DNA of 64,000 bases from Ancylomarina subtilis (GCF_004217115.1 NZ_SHKN01000001.1:1801781-1865780), one strand, 5' to 3'. Counted from the stretch's first letter, positions 17,899 to 26,616 are shown. The notes: generated by a model from the letters alone, not told the origin. Translations and numbers: made by a program.

Positions 17899-19116
17899 AT
17901 GATTTTTGATACAGGTTCAACAACCTTTATGATTTTATGTACCAGTTTGGTGATGCTAATGACACCAGGACTGGCTTTCTTTTACGGTGGTCTTGCTGGA
18001 AAAAGAAATATCCTTGGTGTAATGATGCAAACTTTTGTATCTCTGGGTATCACCACAATTATGTGGGTAGCTATTGGTTACTCTCTTTGTTTTAGCGGTG
18101 GCGAAGGTGGTATCATCGGTAACCTCGACCTTGCATTTTTAAATGGAATCGATTTTAATACACCATTTGGCCCGGGAGGAAAATACCCTCTTTATATCTT
18201 CATTTCTTATCAAATGATGTTTGCCATTATTACGCCTGCCCTGATTACCGGAGCTTTTGTGAACCGTGTGACGTTTAAGGCTTACCTGATCTTCTTAGTA
18301 TTATGGCAACTATTTGTTTATTACCCATTTGTACATATGGTATGGGGTAATGGTATCTTGGCTCAATGGGGTGTTATCGACTTTGCTGGTGGTGTTGTTG
18401 TACATGCAACTGCTGGTTTTGCAGCCTTAGCATCAGTAATTTATGTTGGGAAACGTCGTGACCGTCAATCACCTCCAAACAGTATTCCATTGGTTGCTAT
18501 TGGTACTGGGCTTTTATGGTTTGGTTGGTATGGTTTTAATGCAGGTAGCGAATTGGATGTGAATTCAATTACAACTCTAGCATTCCTAAATACTGATGTC
18601 GCTGCTTCATTTGCTGCTATTACCTGGTTAATTATTGAATGGAAAAGTGAAGGTAAACCTAAATTTGTAGGCTTATTAACAGGTGCGGTAGCCGGTCTTG
18701 CAACGATTACACCTGCAGCTGGTTTTGTTCCATTGTGGGCTGCCATGATTATTGGTATTGCTGCTGGTGCACTTTGTTATTTGGCTGTACATCTTAAAAA
18801 CAAGCTTGGATGGGATGATGCCCTTGATGTATGGGGAGTTCACGGTATGGGTGGTGTTTTTGGCACCATTTTATTAGGTGTTTTTGCATCTACTGCTGTC
18901 AATACTCAAGCTGGTCTTTTAGAAGGTGATTTTGCTTTCTTTGGAAAAGAAATTGCTGCCGTAGTAATTAGTGCGGTTTATGCATTCCTATTTACATACC
19001 TGATGTTAACAATCATCAATTACATCACACCTGTAAAAGTAAATGTCGAAGATGAAGATCTAGGTTTAGATGCCTCTCTTCATGGTGAAAAAGCTTATGA
19101 TGAAGGTGCATTATAA
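17899..19116 (+). CDS. amt: Ammonium transporter (Amt/MEP/Rh family)
   Basis: Inner-membrane ammonium channel of 405 residues with about eleven transmembrane helices. Family signatures include PGLAFFYGGLAGKRN near the N-terminus, VVHATAGFAALAS carrying the first pore histidine (H169) and VWGVHGMGGVFGT carrying the second (H315), so the twin-His pore is intact. The C-terminal tail (VNVEDEDLGLDASLHGEKAYDEGAL) has the regulatory DxxxHGE...Y pattern that P-II proteins contact. No P-II (glnB/glnK) gene is adjacent, which is somewhat unusual. It is cotranscribed with the porin and followed by a terminator. Confidence 0.95.
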   Translation: MIFDTGSTTFMILCTSLVMLMTPGLAFFYGGLAGKRNILGVMMQTFVSLGITTIMWVAIGYSLCFSGGEGGIIGNLDLAFLNGIDFNTPFGPGGKYPLYIFISYQMMFAIITPALITGAFVNRVTFKAYLIFLVLWQLFVYYPFVHMVWGNGILAQWGVIDFAGGVVVHATAGFAALASVIYVGKRRDRQSPPNSIPLVAIGTGLLWFGWYGFNAGSELDVNSITTLAFLNTDVAASFAAITWLIIEWKSEGKPKFVGLLTGAVAGLATITPAAGFVPLWAAMIIGIAAGALCYLAVHLKNKLGWDDALDVWGVHGMGGVFGTILLGVFASTAVNTQAGLLEGDFAFFGKEIAAVVISAVYAFLFTYLMLTIINYITPVKVNVEDEDLGLDASLHGEKAYDEGAL

Positions 19117-19145
19117 GTTGTTGTTTTAAATTAGTTTTCAGAGTT

Positions 19146-19172
19146 AGGCTGTCCTTAGGGACAGCCTTTTGC
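19146..19172 (+). terminator. Intrinsic terminator after amt
   Basis: aggctgtcc (19146-19154), loop of 4, ggacagcct (19159-19167), T-run. Perfect 9-bp stem, nearly identical to the hairpin after ppdK. Confidence 0.88.
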
Positions 19173-19356
19173 TTTTATATTCAGCCCTAATATATTCTAT
19201 CCATAACGTTGTTGCTTTTTTCATTCTGAAAAAACATAAGTAAAATTAATATCTCAAAAAACAGAAAAACTAGAGATAAAAATCTAAATTTATATATGAA
19301 TAACTCAATTAATCTACTGAGTAAAAACACTAGAACCTCATTAATAATAGAATAAC

Positions 19357-19461
19357 ATGGCAAAATCTCAAGATTCAAAAAAGAGCGTGAAAAAAGAGCC
19401 TCAAAAAACGGCTAAAGAGAAAAAAGCAGAGAAAAGAGAGAAGAAAGCTAAAAAAGCCTAA
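19357..19461 (+). CDS. 34-residue lysine-rich microprotein
   Basis: An ATG-started 34-codon frame between the amt terminator and another hairpin. The product begins MAKSQDSKKSVKKEPQ and is about 45 percent lysine, with glutamate and alanine making a likely charged helix. There is no signal peptide. The frame is supported by the isolated position between two terminators, a clean start and stop, and resemblance (from memory) to short MAK...KEKK...KK proteins seen in other Bacteroidota. Homopolymer-like AAA codons make composition a weak argument, so it could be chance. Function unknown; RNA or ribosome binding is conceivable. Confidence 0.55.
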   Translation: MAKSQDSKKSVKKEPQKTAKEKKAEKREKKAKKA

Positions 19462-19520
19462 TCCCTTTTTTTTAGAGAGCTAAGTCCTTACATTAAACAT
19501 TGAAGTAAAAATAGAAATAG

Positions 19521-19548
19521 AGGTTGTCCATTGGGGCAACCTTCTTTC
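19521..19548 (+). terminator. Intrinsic terminator after the microprotein
   Basis: aggttgtcc (19521-19529), 4-base loop, gggcaacct (19534-19542) with one G:U pair, then tctttc. A compensated variant of the ppdK and amt hairpins. It ends a transcript that could contain only the microprotein frame. Confidence 0.75.
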
Positions 19549-19564
19549 ATTACAAAAAGTTTGA

Positions 19565-19572
19565 TACGTTTG
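19565..19572 (+). promoter_or_regulatory. Putative -7 box of the YhcH-family gene
   Basis: TACGTTTG, perfect TAnnTTTG, 51 bases before the ATG at 19623. No clear -33 element. Confidence 0.42.
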
Positions 19573-19622
19573 GGTCTTAAATTTATAATCCTTAAAACAC
19601 TTTTCTTAAAAAAAAACATAAA

Positions 19623-20069
19623 ATGATAATAGACACGATTGAAAACTCCAAACGATATGCAAGTATTAGTGAACGAATAGCTTTAGGACTTGAGTATATA
19701 AACAATTCTGATTTTTCGAAAATTGAACTGGGAACCTATCAAATTGAAGGGGATGACGTTTTTGCCATGATACAAGAATATGAGACAAAACCTCTTAAAT
19801 CTTGCAAGCTTGAAGGTCATACAAAGTACATCGATATTCAATACATTATTTCAGGTGAAGAACACATTGGTTTAGTCTCGAAAGGCACACAAAAGATTTT
19901 GACTAAAAACGATGAAGATGATTATGCGTTTTATGAGGGAGAATCCACTCTATTTAAATTTAAGACCGGAACCTTTGGAATCTTTTTCCCAAATGATCTT
20001 CATCAGCCTTGTGTCGGGCTTAATCAAAGCTCAACAGTTCGAAAAGTAGTGGTGAAAGTAAGATCTTGA
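19623..20069 (+). CDS. YhcH/YjgK/YiaL (DUF386) family protein
   Basis: A 148-residue cupin-like beta-barrel protein. The segment LEGHTKYIDIQYIISGEEHIGL contains the metal-ligand histidine and glutamate pattern of the family, and the late FFPNDLHQPCVGL supplies the second histidine. Relatives include the N-acetylneuraminate anomerase NanQ and EbgC-like proteins, which act on sugar anomers or sugar-derived substrates. No sialic acid genes are adjacent, so the substrate is open. It is monocistronic, with its own promoter box, and converges on the HsdR_N-domain gene across a shared terminator. Confidence 0.85.
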   Translation: MIIDTIENSKRYASISERIALGLEYINNSDFSKIELGTYQIEGDDVFAMIQEYETKPLKSCKLEGHTKYIDIQYIISGEEHIGLVSKGTQKILTKNDEDDYAFYEGESTLFKFKTGTFGIFFPNDLHQPCVGLNQSSTVRKVVVKVRS

Positions 20070-20164
20070 TCATCAACTAATGAGCCTTATTTCATCTATT
20101 CTAAGTTGTTTATTCCGACTTCAACCTAAGTCGAACTCCCCCAGTTAGAACAATTTTAAAATTG

Positions 20165-20210
20165 AAAATCCGGTTTTCAGAACTCATTTCTGACAACTGG
20201 ATTTTATTAC
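20165..20210. terminator. Terminator between convergent genes
   Basis: A long imperfect stem (20165-20181 with 20189-20205, two mismatches) and flanking A/T tracts lie between the YhcH-family gene and the minus-strand HsdR_N gene, suited to both. Confidence 0.78.
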
Positions 20211-20229
20211 AAACTAGTTTTACAACGAT

Positions 20230-20682
20230 TTATTTTAAAACCTTATAATCCGGGATTTCAGGAATAAACTCAAAACTATTCTGTTCGTAATTAATATGAC
20301 AACAATAATGATTTAATCCATTGGTTACAACAAGGTAAGGCACCTGTAATTTCATATTGTAACGCGCAATTTGATTGAAAGTATCTTGTGAAATTTTCAC
20401 ACTGGATGCTTTACACTCGACAATCATCAATGCAATACCATTATTGTTATACAGAACAATGTCACTCCGTTGTGGCATCCTATTAACATCCACTTTTTTT
20501 TCAACAGCAATCAATCCTTTGGGGTAATTCTTCTCTTCCACCAAATAAGAAATGAAATTCTGTCGCACCCACTCTTCTGGTGTTAATACCACAAACTTCC
20601 TTCTTATACTATCAAAAATTAGCTTTCTTTGTCCTTCTAATTTGATATTAAAATTATAGGTGGGTAGATTAAGTGTGTCCAT
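20230..20682 (-). CDS. Stand-alone HsdR N-terminal (PD-(D/E)XK nuclease-like) domain protein
   Basis: A 150-residue protein corresponding to the type I restriction enzyme R subunit N-terminal domain (HSDR_N_2). The nuclease-like core is RSDIVLYNNNGIALMIVECKA (D...E-C-K), preceded by RRKFVVLTPEEWVRQNFISYL. There are no HsdM, HsdS or helicase parts, so it is not a restriction system. In Bacteroidota this gene is commonly found beside holA and amn, as here, where it is divergent from amn. That conserved link hints at a housekeeping DNA-metabolism role, but none is established. Confidence 0.82.
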   Translation of the reverse strand: MDTLNLPTYNFNIKLEGQRKLIFDSIRRKFVVLTPEEWVRQNFISYLVEEKNYPKGLIAVEKKVDVNRMPQRSDIVLYNNNGIALMIVECKASSVKISQDTFNQIARYNMKLQVPYLVVTNGLNHYCCHINYEQNSFEFIPEIPDYKVLK

Positions 20683-20758
20683 ATTTTAATTATATTGAAA
20701 ACAAATATAACAGATTTTATCAGCTCTTGGTCAACAAAGAAAGCAAATCATCTAACAT

Positions 20759-21529
20759 ATGAAAACAAAAGAAGAAATTGTAGAAAACTGGTTGCCACGT
20801 TATACTGGCCGGGCTCTTCAAGATTTTGATCCCTTTATTCTTTTGACCAACTTCAGTGGTTATCTTGATATATTTGCAAAAAAATATAATGCCACTATTG
20901 TGGGTGAAGACAAGGCTATGCCCAATGTTTCGGCTGATGGAATTACCATGATTAACTTCGGAATGGGTAGTCCTAATGCCGCAACCGTAATGGATTTATT
21001 AAGTGCCATAAAACCTAAGGGTGTCTTATTTTTAGGGAAATGTGGTGGTCTTAAGAAGAAAAATAAACTGGGTGATTTGATTCTCCCCATTGCTGCCATC
21101 CGAAGCGAAGGAACATCAAATGACTACTTGCCTCCTGAAATACCTGCACTGCCTGCATTTGGACTTCAAAGAGCGGTGTCTCAGGTGATTGCTGACAAAA
21201 ACATTAAATATTGGACCGGAACTGTTTTTACAACCAACAAAAGAGTTTGGGAATTCGACGAACGTTTTAAAAAATATCTTGCAAAGACCCGAGCAATGGC
21301 TATCGATATGGAAACTGCAACCATATTCACAGTTGGCTTCTTTAATGAGATTCCTTCAGGAGCTGTCTTATTAGTTTCCGATCAACCCATGATCTCTGCA
21401 GGAGTAAAAACCGATCACAGCGATGCTGAAGTCACAAATCGTTTTGTCGATCGACATATACAAACAGGGATTGATGCCCTAAAAGAAGTAATGCACAATA
21501 AGGAATCTGTGAAACACCTCAGATTCTAA
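20759..21529 (+). CDS. amn: AMP nucleosidase (Bacteroidota type)
   Basis: Hydrolyses AMP to adenine and ribose 5-phosphate, controlling adenylate pools. At 256 residues it is the short form that contains only the nucleoside-phosphorylase-like fold and lacks the N-terminal regulatory domain of the E. coli enzyme. The motifs MINFGMGSPNAATVMDLL, VLFLGKCGGLKKKNKLGDLILP, AMAIDMETATIF and VLLVSDQPM are those of the family. It begins 76 bases from the divergent HsdR_N gene and is followed after 39 bases by holA, with which it probably forms an operon. Confidence 0.92.
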   Translation: MKTKEEIVENWLPRYTGRALQDFDPFILLTNFSGYLDIFAKKYNATIVGEDKAMPNVSADGITMINFGMGSPNAATVMDLLSAIKPKGVLFLGKCGGLKKKNKLGDLILPIAAIRSEGTSNDYLPPEIPALPAFGLQRAVSQVIADKNIKYWTGTVFTTNKRVWEFDERFKKYLAKTRAMAIDMETATIFTVGFFNEIPSGAVLLVSDQPMISAGVKTDHSDAEVTNRFVDRHIQTGIDALKEVMHNKESVKHLRF

Positions 21530-21568
21530 AAGCCTATACTCAAAGCCAAACTATCTCAACAGATTTAT

Positions 21569-22570
21569 ATGACATTCGAAGAAATATACAACCGTATTAA
21601 GAAACAAGAATATGCACCCATCTATTTTCTGATGGGAGAAGAGAGTTTTTATATCGATAAAATCACCGATTATATATTGGAGAATGCCCTACCTGAAGCC
21701 GAGCGTGATTTTAATCAAAGCATTTTTTACGGAAAGGATGCCGATATTGCAAACGTCATCGATACGGCTCGCCGTTTTCCTATGATGGCAACCCGCCAAC
21801 TTGTCGTAGTTAAAGAAGCTCAACATTTGAAAAATATTGAATTATTGGATTCGTATATTAAGAATCCTCTTCAATCTACGATTCTTGTAATTAATTACAA
21901 ATATAAAACACTTGACAAAAGAAAAGCATTCACTAAAAATGTAGCTCAATTTGGCATCCTCTTCGAATCAAAAAAAATATACGAAAACCAACTGCCCGAT
22001 TGGATAACAAAATATACAAAAAGCCTCAAGCTAAATATCGACACCAAAGCCAGTATTTTACTCTCAGAATTTTTGGGCAACGACTTAAGTAAAATTTCAA
22101 ATGAGCTTGATAAGCTAAGCATAAATATTCCGCAAGGAAATACAATCACAGCAGACGATATCGAAAAAAACATTGGCATTTCTAAAGATTTCAACAATTT
22201 TGAATTGCAAAATGCATTGGGAAAAAAAGACATCGTCAAAGCAAATCAAATCATAAATTACTTCTCAACGAATGAAAAAAGCAATCCAATTTATGTCACA
22301 ATTGCCTTACTTCACTCATATTTTTCAAAAATTTTAAAATTCCATTTTTTAAAAAATAAAACAAATGATAAAATTGTTGCTTCGGCACTTGGTATTAATC
22401 CTTTTTTCGTAAAAGACTATAAATCAGCCGCAAGACTCTATAATCCAAAGAAATTGGTTGCTATTATCAATCTGCTCAGAGAATATGATTTAAAATCAAA
22501 AGGGATTGGAAATGTCAGCTCTAAGAATGGCGATCTGCTAAAAGAGTTAATATTCAAAACGCTTCATTAG
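21569..22570 (+). CDS. holA: DNA polymerase III subunit delta
   Basis: Delta subunit of the clamp loader that opens the beta sliding clamp. The 333 residues fit the family. The N-terminal segment PIYFLMGEESFYIDKITDYIL is the degenerate P-loop region, followed by the TARRFPMMATRQLVVVKEA clamp-binding region, a helical middle domain, and a C-terminal collar domain (about 210-333). Delta lacks functional nucleotide-binding residues in all bacteria, so the missing Walker lysine is expected. It follows amn by 39 bases in the usual Bacteroidota arrangement. Confidence 0.92.
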   Translation: MTFEEIYNRIKKQEYAPIYFLMGEESFYIDKITDYILENALPEAERDFNQSIFYGKDADIANVIDTARRFPMMATRQLVVVKEAQHLKNIELLDSYIKNPLQSTILVINYKYKTLDKRKAFTKNVAQFGILFESKKIYENQLPDWITKYTKSLKLNIDTKASILLSEFLGNDLSKISNELDKLSINIPQGNTITADDIEKNIGISKDFNNFELQNALGKKDIVKANQIINYFSTNEKSNPIYVTIALLHSYFSKILKFHFLKNKTNDKIVASALGINPFFVKDYKSAARLYNPKKLVAIINLLREYDLKSKGIGNVSSKNGDLLKELIFKTLH

Positions 22571-22714
22571 CAATATTTCAACAAATCTATTATCTTTAAT
22601 AATACATTTCGTTTACTCATTTCAAGTAAATGAATGATGGATACAATATATTGTTAACTTCTTTTTTCATGTATGAATTTCATACATCCATCAATAAAGA
22701 ATTTGTATTTAACT

Positions 22715-23398
22715 ATGAAATCAATTTTTACTCTTTCATTCATATTAGTTCTTTTGTTTGGTCCAACGCTTAGTTTTGGCCAAGATGGTGCACCTCCTGT
22801 AGCAAAAAACGATTCGGTTTCAATTAACAATAAAACACTTATTGACGAGGTAAATTATATTGAAATTGTATTCCTTGAAAACGACATCTACTCGTCATCG
22901 ACCCTTGATTTTTCACAAACCAAAATTCTTCGTCAAAACGATCAGGCCGGAAAAGCTTATTTGGTTGAAAATAACACTTTAATGGTATTTTATCCCTATG
23001 AAGACAGTTTTGGTGTGGATACCATATTCTATGAAATTTGTAATAATAGAAGTCAATGTAGTCAAGCGTACATATTAGTCGATGTTAAAAACCCTAATAA
23101 AGTAGATTTACTAATTCCAACGGCCTTTTCTCCCAATGGAGACAATATCAATGATAAGTTCTACATAAAAGGCATCGAAAACTATCCGGTGAATGAATTC
23201 GTTGTATTCTCTAGATGGGGCTCTAAAGTCTTTGATAAAAGTAACTACACAAATGATGATGCATGGGATGGAAGTTACAGTAAGACTGGTGTAAAGTTAG
23301 GCCCCGGAGATAAATTACCTCCTGGAACATATTTTTTCAAACTCATTATTAAGGATAAAAAGTACCTTAAAAGTGGTTATATCGTCATCAAAAAGTAG
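22715..23398 (+). CDS. Small secreted protein with type B (gliding-motility-type) T9SS C-terminal domain
   Basis: I chose the ATG at 22715 over the in-frame ATG at 22673 because it begins directly with a Sec signal peptide (MKSIFTLSFILVLLFGPTLSFGQ). The mature protein of about 205 residues has one cadherin/Ig-like domain (VAKNDSVSINN through YEICNNRSQCSQAYILVDV) and then a gliding-motility-associated C-terminal domain: IPTAFSPNGDNINDKFYIKGI, VFSRWGSKVFDK, PPGTYFFKLII and SGYIVIKK at the end. That domain targets cargo to the type IX secretion system. It is followed by a PorP/SprF gene, the usual partner for type B cargo. Very short for this class. Confidence 0.88.
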   Translation: MKSIFTLSFILVLLFGPTLSFGQDGAPPVAKNDSVSINNKTLIDEVNYIEIVFLENDIYSSSTLDFSQTKILRQNDQAGKAYLVENNTLMVFYPYEDSFGVDTIFYEICNNRSQCSQAYILVDVKNPNKVDLLIPTAFSPNGDNINDKFYIKGIENYPVNEFVVFSRWGSKVFDKSNYTNDDAWDGSYSKTGVKLGPGDKLPPGTYFFKLIIKDKKYLKSGYIVIKK

Positions 23399-23481
23399 AT
23401 ATACTCATTTCTTTATCGGCTATCGCATTGTAGATAATAACTGTGAGTTTTCAACTAAAATATAAACTAGCTTGTTACTGA

Positions 23482-24447
23482 ATGGGAAATCAAAGTCATA
23501 TCACCACTCGTTATATTCTGACGATATTGATATGCCTTTGCTCAACACTCCCAAAACTATTTTCTCAGGAAAATATCCTTTTCACCAATTATAATCAGAA
23601 CAAATTATTTATTAACCCAGCCTTTTCTGGCAATAAACCTTATATGGAGATGGCCATGGGCTATCACAAACAATGGACAGGCGTAGAAGGCGCTCCAAAA
23701 TCTTCAATATTATCAGCTCATGCCCCATTAAACAACAGTAAAATTGGACTCGGTACCATGGTATACAGCAATAAAATTGGAATCTTAAATGAAACGGGGT
23801 TCTTTGCTAGCTATGCCTACAAAATTAGTCTGACTAAAAAACGTGTATTGGCTTTCGGACTACAGGCAGGAATCGTGAATAAAGAGGTGCGATGGTCGGA
23901 TCTTAGAACTTACGATCCAAATTTTAACGGGGATGATCCCAGCATTCCTAATATGAACGTAAGTAGTGTGGCTCCAAATTTCGGTCTAGGCATATACTAC
24001 AACACCCCGAAATTTCATTTGGGCTTTTCTGCACCTCGCTTGTTACAAAACACCTACCCTCATGAAAACAGTATGGGTGAAAATATCAATTTTGAATTTA
24101 GAGATATCTATTTCTATTTAAATACTGGCCTTCAGTTAGAACTTAATCCTAAAATTCAAGTAGAACCTTCCTTGCTGTTTTTTTCTTCAGCAAACTCTAC
24201 ACTAGATTATAATTTAAATCTTATTTTTTATCATATAAATGGTATTTTTGCCGGGAGTGGTTATCGGGCTGGGAAGTATTGGTCAATCCATATAGGCTAT
24301 GAGTTTAATTCTAAAATTGGCATTAACTATTCCTATGAAAACAGTCTCGATAAACTGAAACGTGGTGACCATTCAAGCCATGAATTTTTTATAAACTATA
24401 AGATTTCTTTGAAGAAAAGTAGCTATACATCACCTAGATTTTTCTAA
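23482..24447 (+). CDS. PorP/SprF-family type IX secretion system outer-membrane protein
   Basis: A 321-residue outer-membrane beta-barrel. After a signal peptide ending LFSQ come the family hallmarks: NILFTNYNQNKLFINPAFSG, YHKQWTGVEGAPKSSILSAHAPL, and GLGTMVYSNKIGILNETGFFASYAYKI. SprF/PorP proteins are needed for secretion or surface anchoring of type B CTD proteins. The C-terminal strand SSHEFFINYKISL is amphipathic. It sits 83 bases after the CTD-bearing gene and 96 before the OmpA/PD40 gene, forming a three-gene unit. Confidence 0.93.
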   Translation: MGNQSHITTRYILTILICLCSTLPKLFSQENILFTNYNQNKLFINPAFSGNKPYMEMAMGYHKQWTGVEGAPKSSILSAHAPLNNSKIGLGTMVYSNKIGILNETGFFASYAYKISLTKKRVLAFGLQAGIVNKEVRWSDLRTYDPNFNGDDPSIPNMNVSSVAPNFGLGIYYNTPKFHLGFSAPRLLQNTYPHENSMGENINFEFRDIYFYLNTGLQLELNPKIQVEPSLLFFSSANSTLDYNLNLIFYHINGIFAGSGYRAGKYWSIHIGYEFNSKIGINYSYENSLDKLKRGDHSSHEFFINYKISLKKSSYTSPRFF

Positions 24448-24543
24448 AGTTGTGTATTTTGCATTCTGTTCAGCTTAAAAACCTGTCTTATCCAGAATCA
24501 TAGACACTTAAGCTTCAATTTTAATCGACTATATATTTAAGTT

Positions 24544-26616
24544 ATGAATATAAAATTGCTAACAACAATTTTTGTTGCCATTGTATTTTCCTTATCCTCA
24601 AGCCTTGTTTCTGCCCAAAACAGAGATTTGTCAAGAGGTCAACATCTCTTTGCAAAGAAAGAATACAAGCTGGCCATCCCCTACCTAAAAAAATATACTC
24701 AAAATCATAATGATAAATCAGTCAAAAGAAATCTCATTTTTTGTTATATTGAAACCAATCAGGATAATAAAGCTTTGATTCTTGCCCAAAGAATGGCTAA
24801 TGCGTCAAAAGCAGAGGCTGAAGACTTTTTAAACTATGCCAATCTACTGAAAAAAGTACATAAGTATGTCGAAGCTAAAGAATGGTATCTAAAATACAGC
24901 AAGCTTAAACCTTCTGATAATATTGTACTTCAACATATCCAGGCCTGTAATCTGATCAACGAAATTATCGACGACAGCCTGTATATTGCCAAACCAATAA
25001 ATATTAATACGCAACAAACTGACTATTCAACTTCTTTGTATAACGATGGTTTAATTTTCGTTTCAGGTCGTCCCAATAAATATTCGAAACAAATTAATAA
25101 AGATAAAAAGGATCACTACTTCAACCTTTATTTCACAAAGAAAATAGGATCGAAATACGCAATTCCCAAGCTCTTATCTGAAGATTTAAGCACAAAATAT
25201 AACGAAGGCTCTGCTTCATTTTCAGCCAATGAAAAATTTATCTATTTTACCAGAAACAAGGGGACAGTGGACATAAATGGACAAGCCCAACTGAATATCT
25301 ATATGTCTCGATTTGCTAAAGGAAAGTGGGACAAACCCGAATTATTTCAATATGCAGGAGATGACTATTCGACCGGACACCCTTCCATTTCGAAAGATGG
25401 AAAACTATTGTTCTTTATCTCGAATATGCCAGGTGGATATGGTGGGACGGATATTTATTATTGTCGCAAACAAGGCTTTTCATGGGGACCTCCAATCAAC
25501 TTAGGCCCCGCTATAAACACGACAAGTGACGAAATGTTTCCTTATATCTGCGAGGATGGTTATTTGTATTTTGCCTCAAGCGGACATATTGGTTTTGGTG
25601 GCTTAGACATATTCAAAACAACTTTTGAAAAAAACCATTGGAAATACCCTGTAAATATTGGTTTCCCATTTAATTCCTCAAAAGATGACTTTGCTTATAT
25701 ATTCGATTTCAAAAACAAAATCGGCTATTTTTCATCAAATAGAAATGGGAATGATGATATCTTCGAATTTGAGAAAAACATTGCCAAACTAAATACACTT
25801 AAAGGTGTCATTTCAAAAATTGGCTCCACGAATCCAATCGACAGTGTTGAGGTCTTTCTTGTCGATCGGAATATCATCTTAGACAGAACCTATAATAAGC
25901 CTGACGGAAGTTTTAAATTCAATGTTTTTAAAGATCAAAAATACAGTCTGATTATTCAGAAAAAAGGATTTAAAACCAAACGTGTTTTATATTTCCCACA
26001 AAATTTGTCAAAAAACAAAAACATCAAAATTCGACTAGAAGAATCGCCCTGGGCCAACATCAAAGCATTTGTTAAAAACCAGTTTTCTTCGAAACCAATA
26101 AAGAATGCAAACGTTGAGGTTGTAAATAAAACATATAGGCTCTCAACATATTGCAATACCGATTCAAATGGCAATTTTTCGGCAGACGTTGATCCTGGTA
26201 ATTATTACGATCTGATTGTTTCGAAACCAGGTTATTATACGACCGTTTTAAGCAATTATACATATGATGAAATTCTGTCCGTAGACCTCATTAAAACAAA
26301 GGGAAATCAAACAATTGAATTACACACGTCTACATTTCACAATGGAGGTTGGCTATTGACTGAGATAACAAAAGGAGAACTAAATAATGTTATCGAAATA
26401 CTAAACCATAACCCAGATATTCTTATCGAAGTTAGAGCAAGTACAAAGGTCGATAGTGGTAACCGAGAAAATAAAGAATTGTGTTTAAAAAGAGCAACAG
26501 AGGCTAAAAACTATATGATTTCTCAAGGCATTCCCGCAAATCGAATCAAAACAAAAGCGATTGGATTCAATACAAGGAGTTCGTGTATTGTTGTGAAGTT
26601 GGTTGAATCATTCTAA
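24544..26616 (+). CDS. TPR/PD40/OmpA-like T9SS-associated protein (PorE-like)
   Basis: A 690-residue periplasmic protein with signal peptide (1-25), TPR-like helices (about 30-150), a PD40/WD40-like beta-propeller (about 165-410; repeats such as GHPSISKDGKLLFFISNMPGGYGGTDIYY), two carboxypeptidase-regulatory-like domains (about 415-590), and a C-terminal OmpA-like domain (about 595-690). The OmpA part is divergent: the usual SHTDSRG peptidoglycan-binding stretch reads RASTKVDSGNRENKELCLKRA, keeping the arginine but not the standard TD motif. The architecture matches PorE, which links T9SS components to peptidoglycan, so binding here may be weaker or altered. Confidence 0.86.
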   Translation: MNIKLLTTIFVAIVFSLSSSLVSAQNRDLSRGQHLFAKKEYKLAIPYLKKYTQNHNDKSVKRNLIFCYIETNQDNKALILAQRMANASKAEAEDFLNYANLLKKVHKYVEAKEWYLKYSKLKPSDNIVLQHIQACNLINEIIDDSLYIAKPININTQQTDYSTSLYNDGLIFVSGRPNKYSKQINKDKKDHYFNLYFTKKIGSKYAIPKLLSEDLSTKYNEGSASFSANEKFIYFTRNKGTVDINGQAQLNIYMSRFAKGKWDKPELFQYAGDDYSTGHPSISKDGKLLFFISNMPGGYGGTDIYYCRKQGFSWGPPINLGPAINTTSDEMFPYICEDGYLYFASSGHIGFGGLDIFKTTFEKNHWKYPVNIGFPFNSSKDDFAYIFDFKNKIGYFSSNRNGNDDIFEFEKNIAKLNTLKGVISKIGSTNPIDSVEVFLVDRNIILDRTYNKPDGSFKFNVFKDQKYSLIIQKKGFKTKRVLYFPQNLSKNKNIKIRLEESPWANIKAFVKNQFSSKPIKNANVEVVNKTYRLSTYCNTDSNGNFSADVDPGNYYDLIVSKPGYYTTVLSNYTYDEILSVDLIKTKGNQTIELHTSTFHNGGWLLTEITKGELNNVIEILNHNPDILIEVRASTKVDSGNRENKELCLKRATEAKNYMISQGIPANRIKTKAIGFNTRSSCIVVKLVESF

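Noticed and set aside
20230-20682. Type I restriction-modification system
   Set aside because: Only an HsdR N-terminal domain is present; no helicase part, HsdM or HsdS is encoded nearby.
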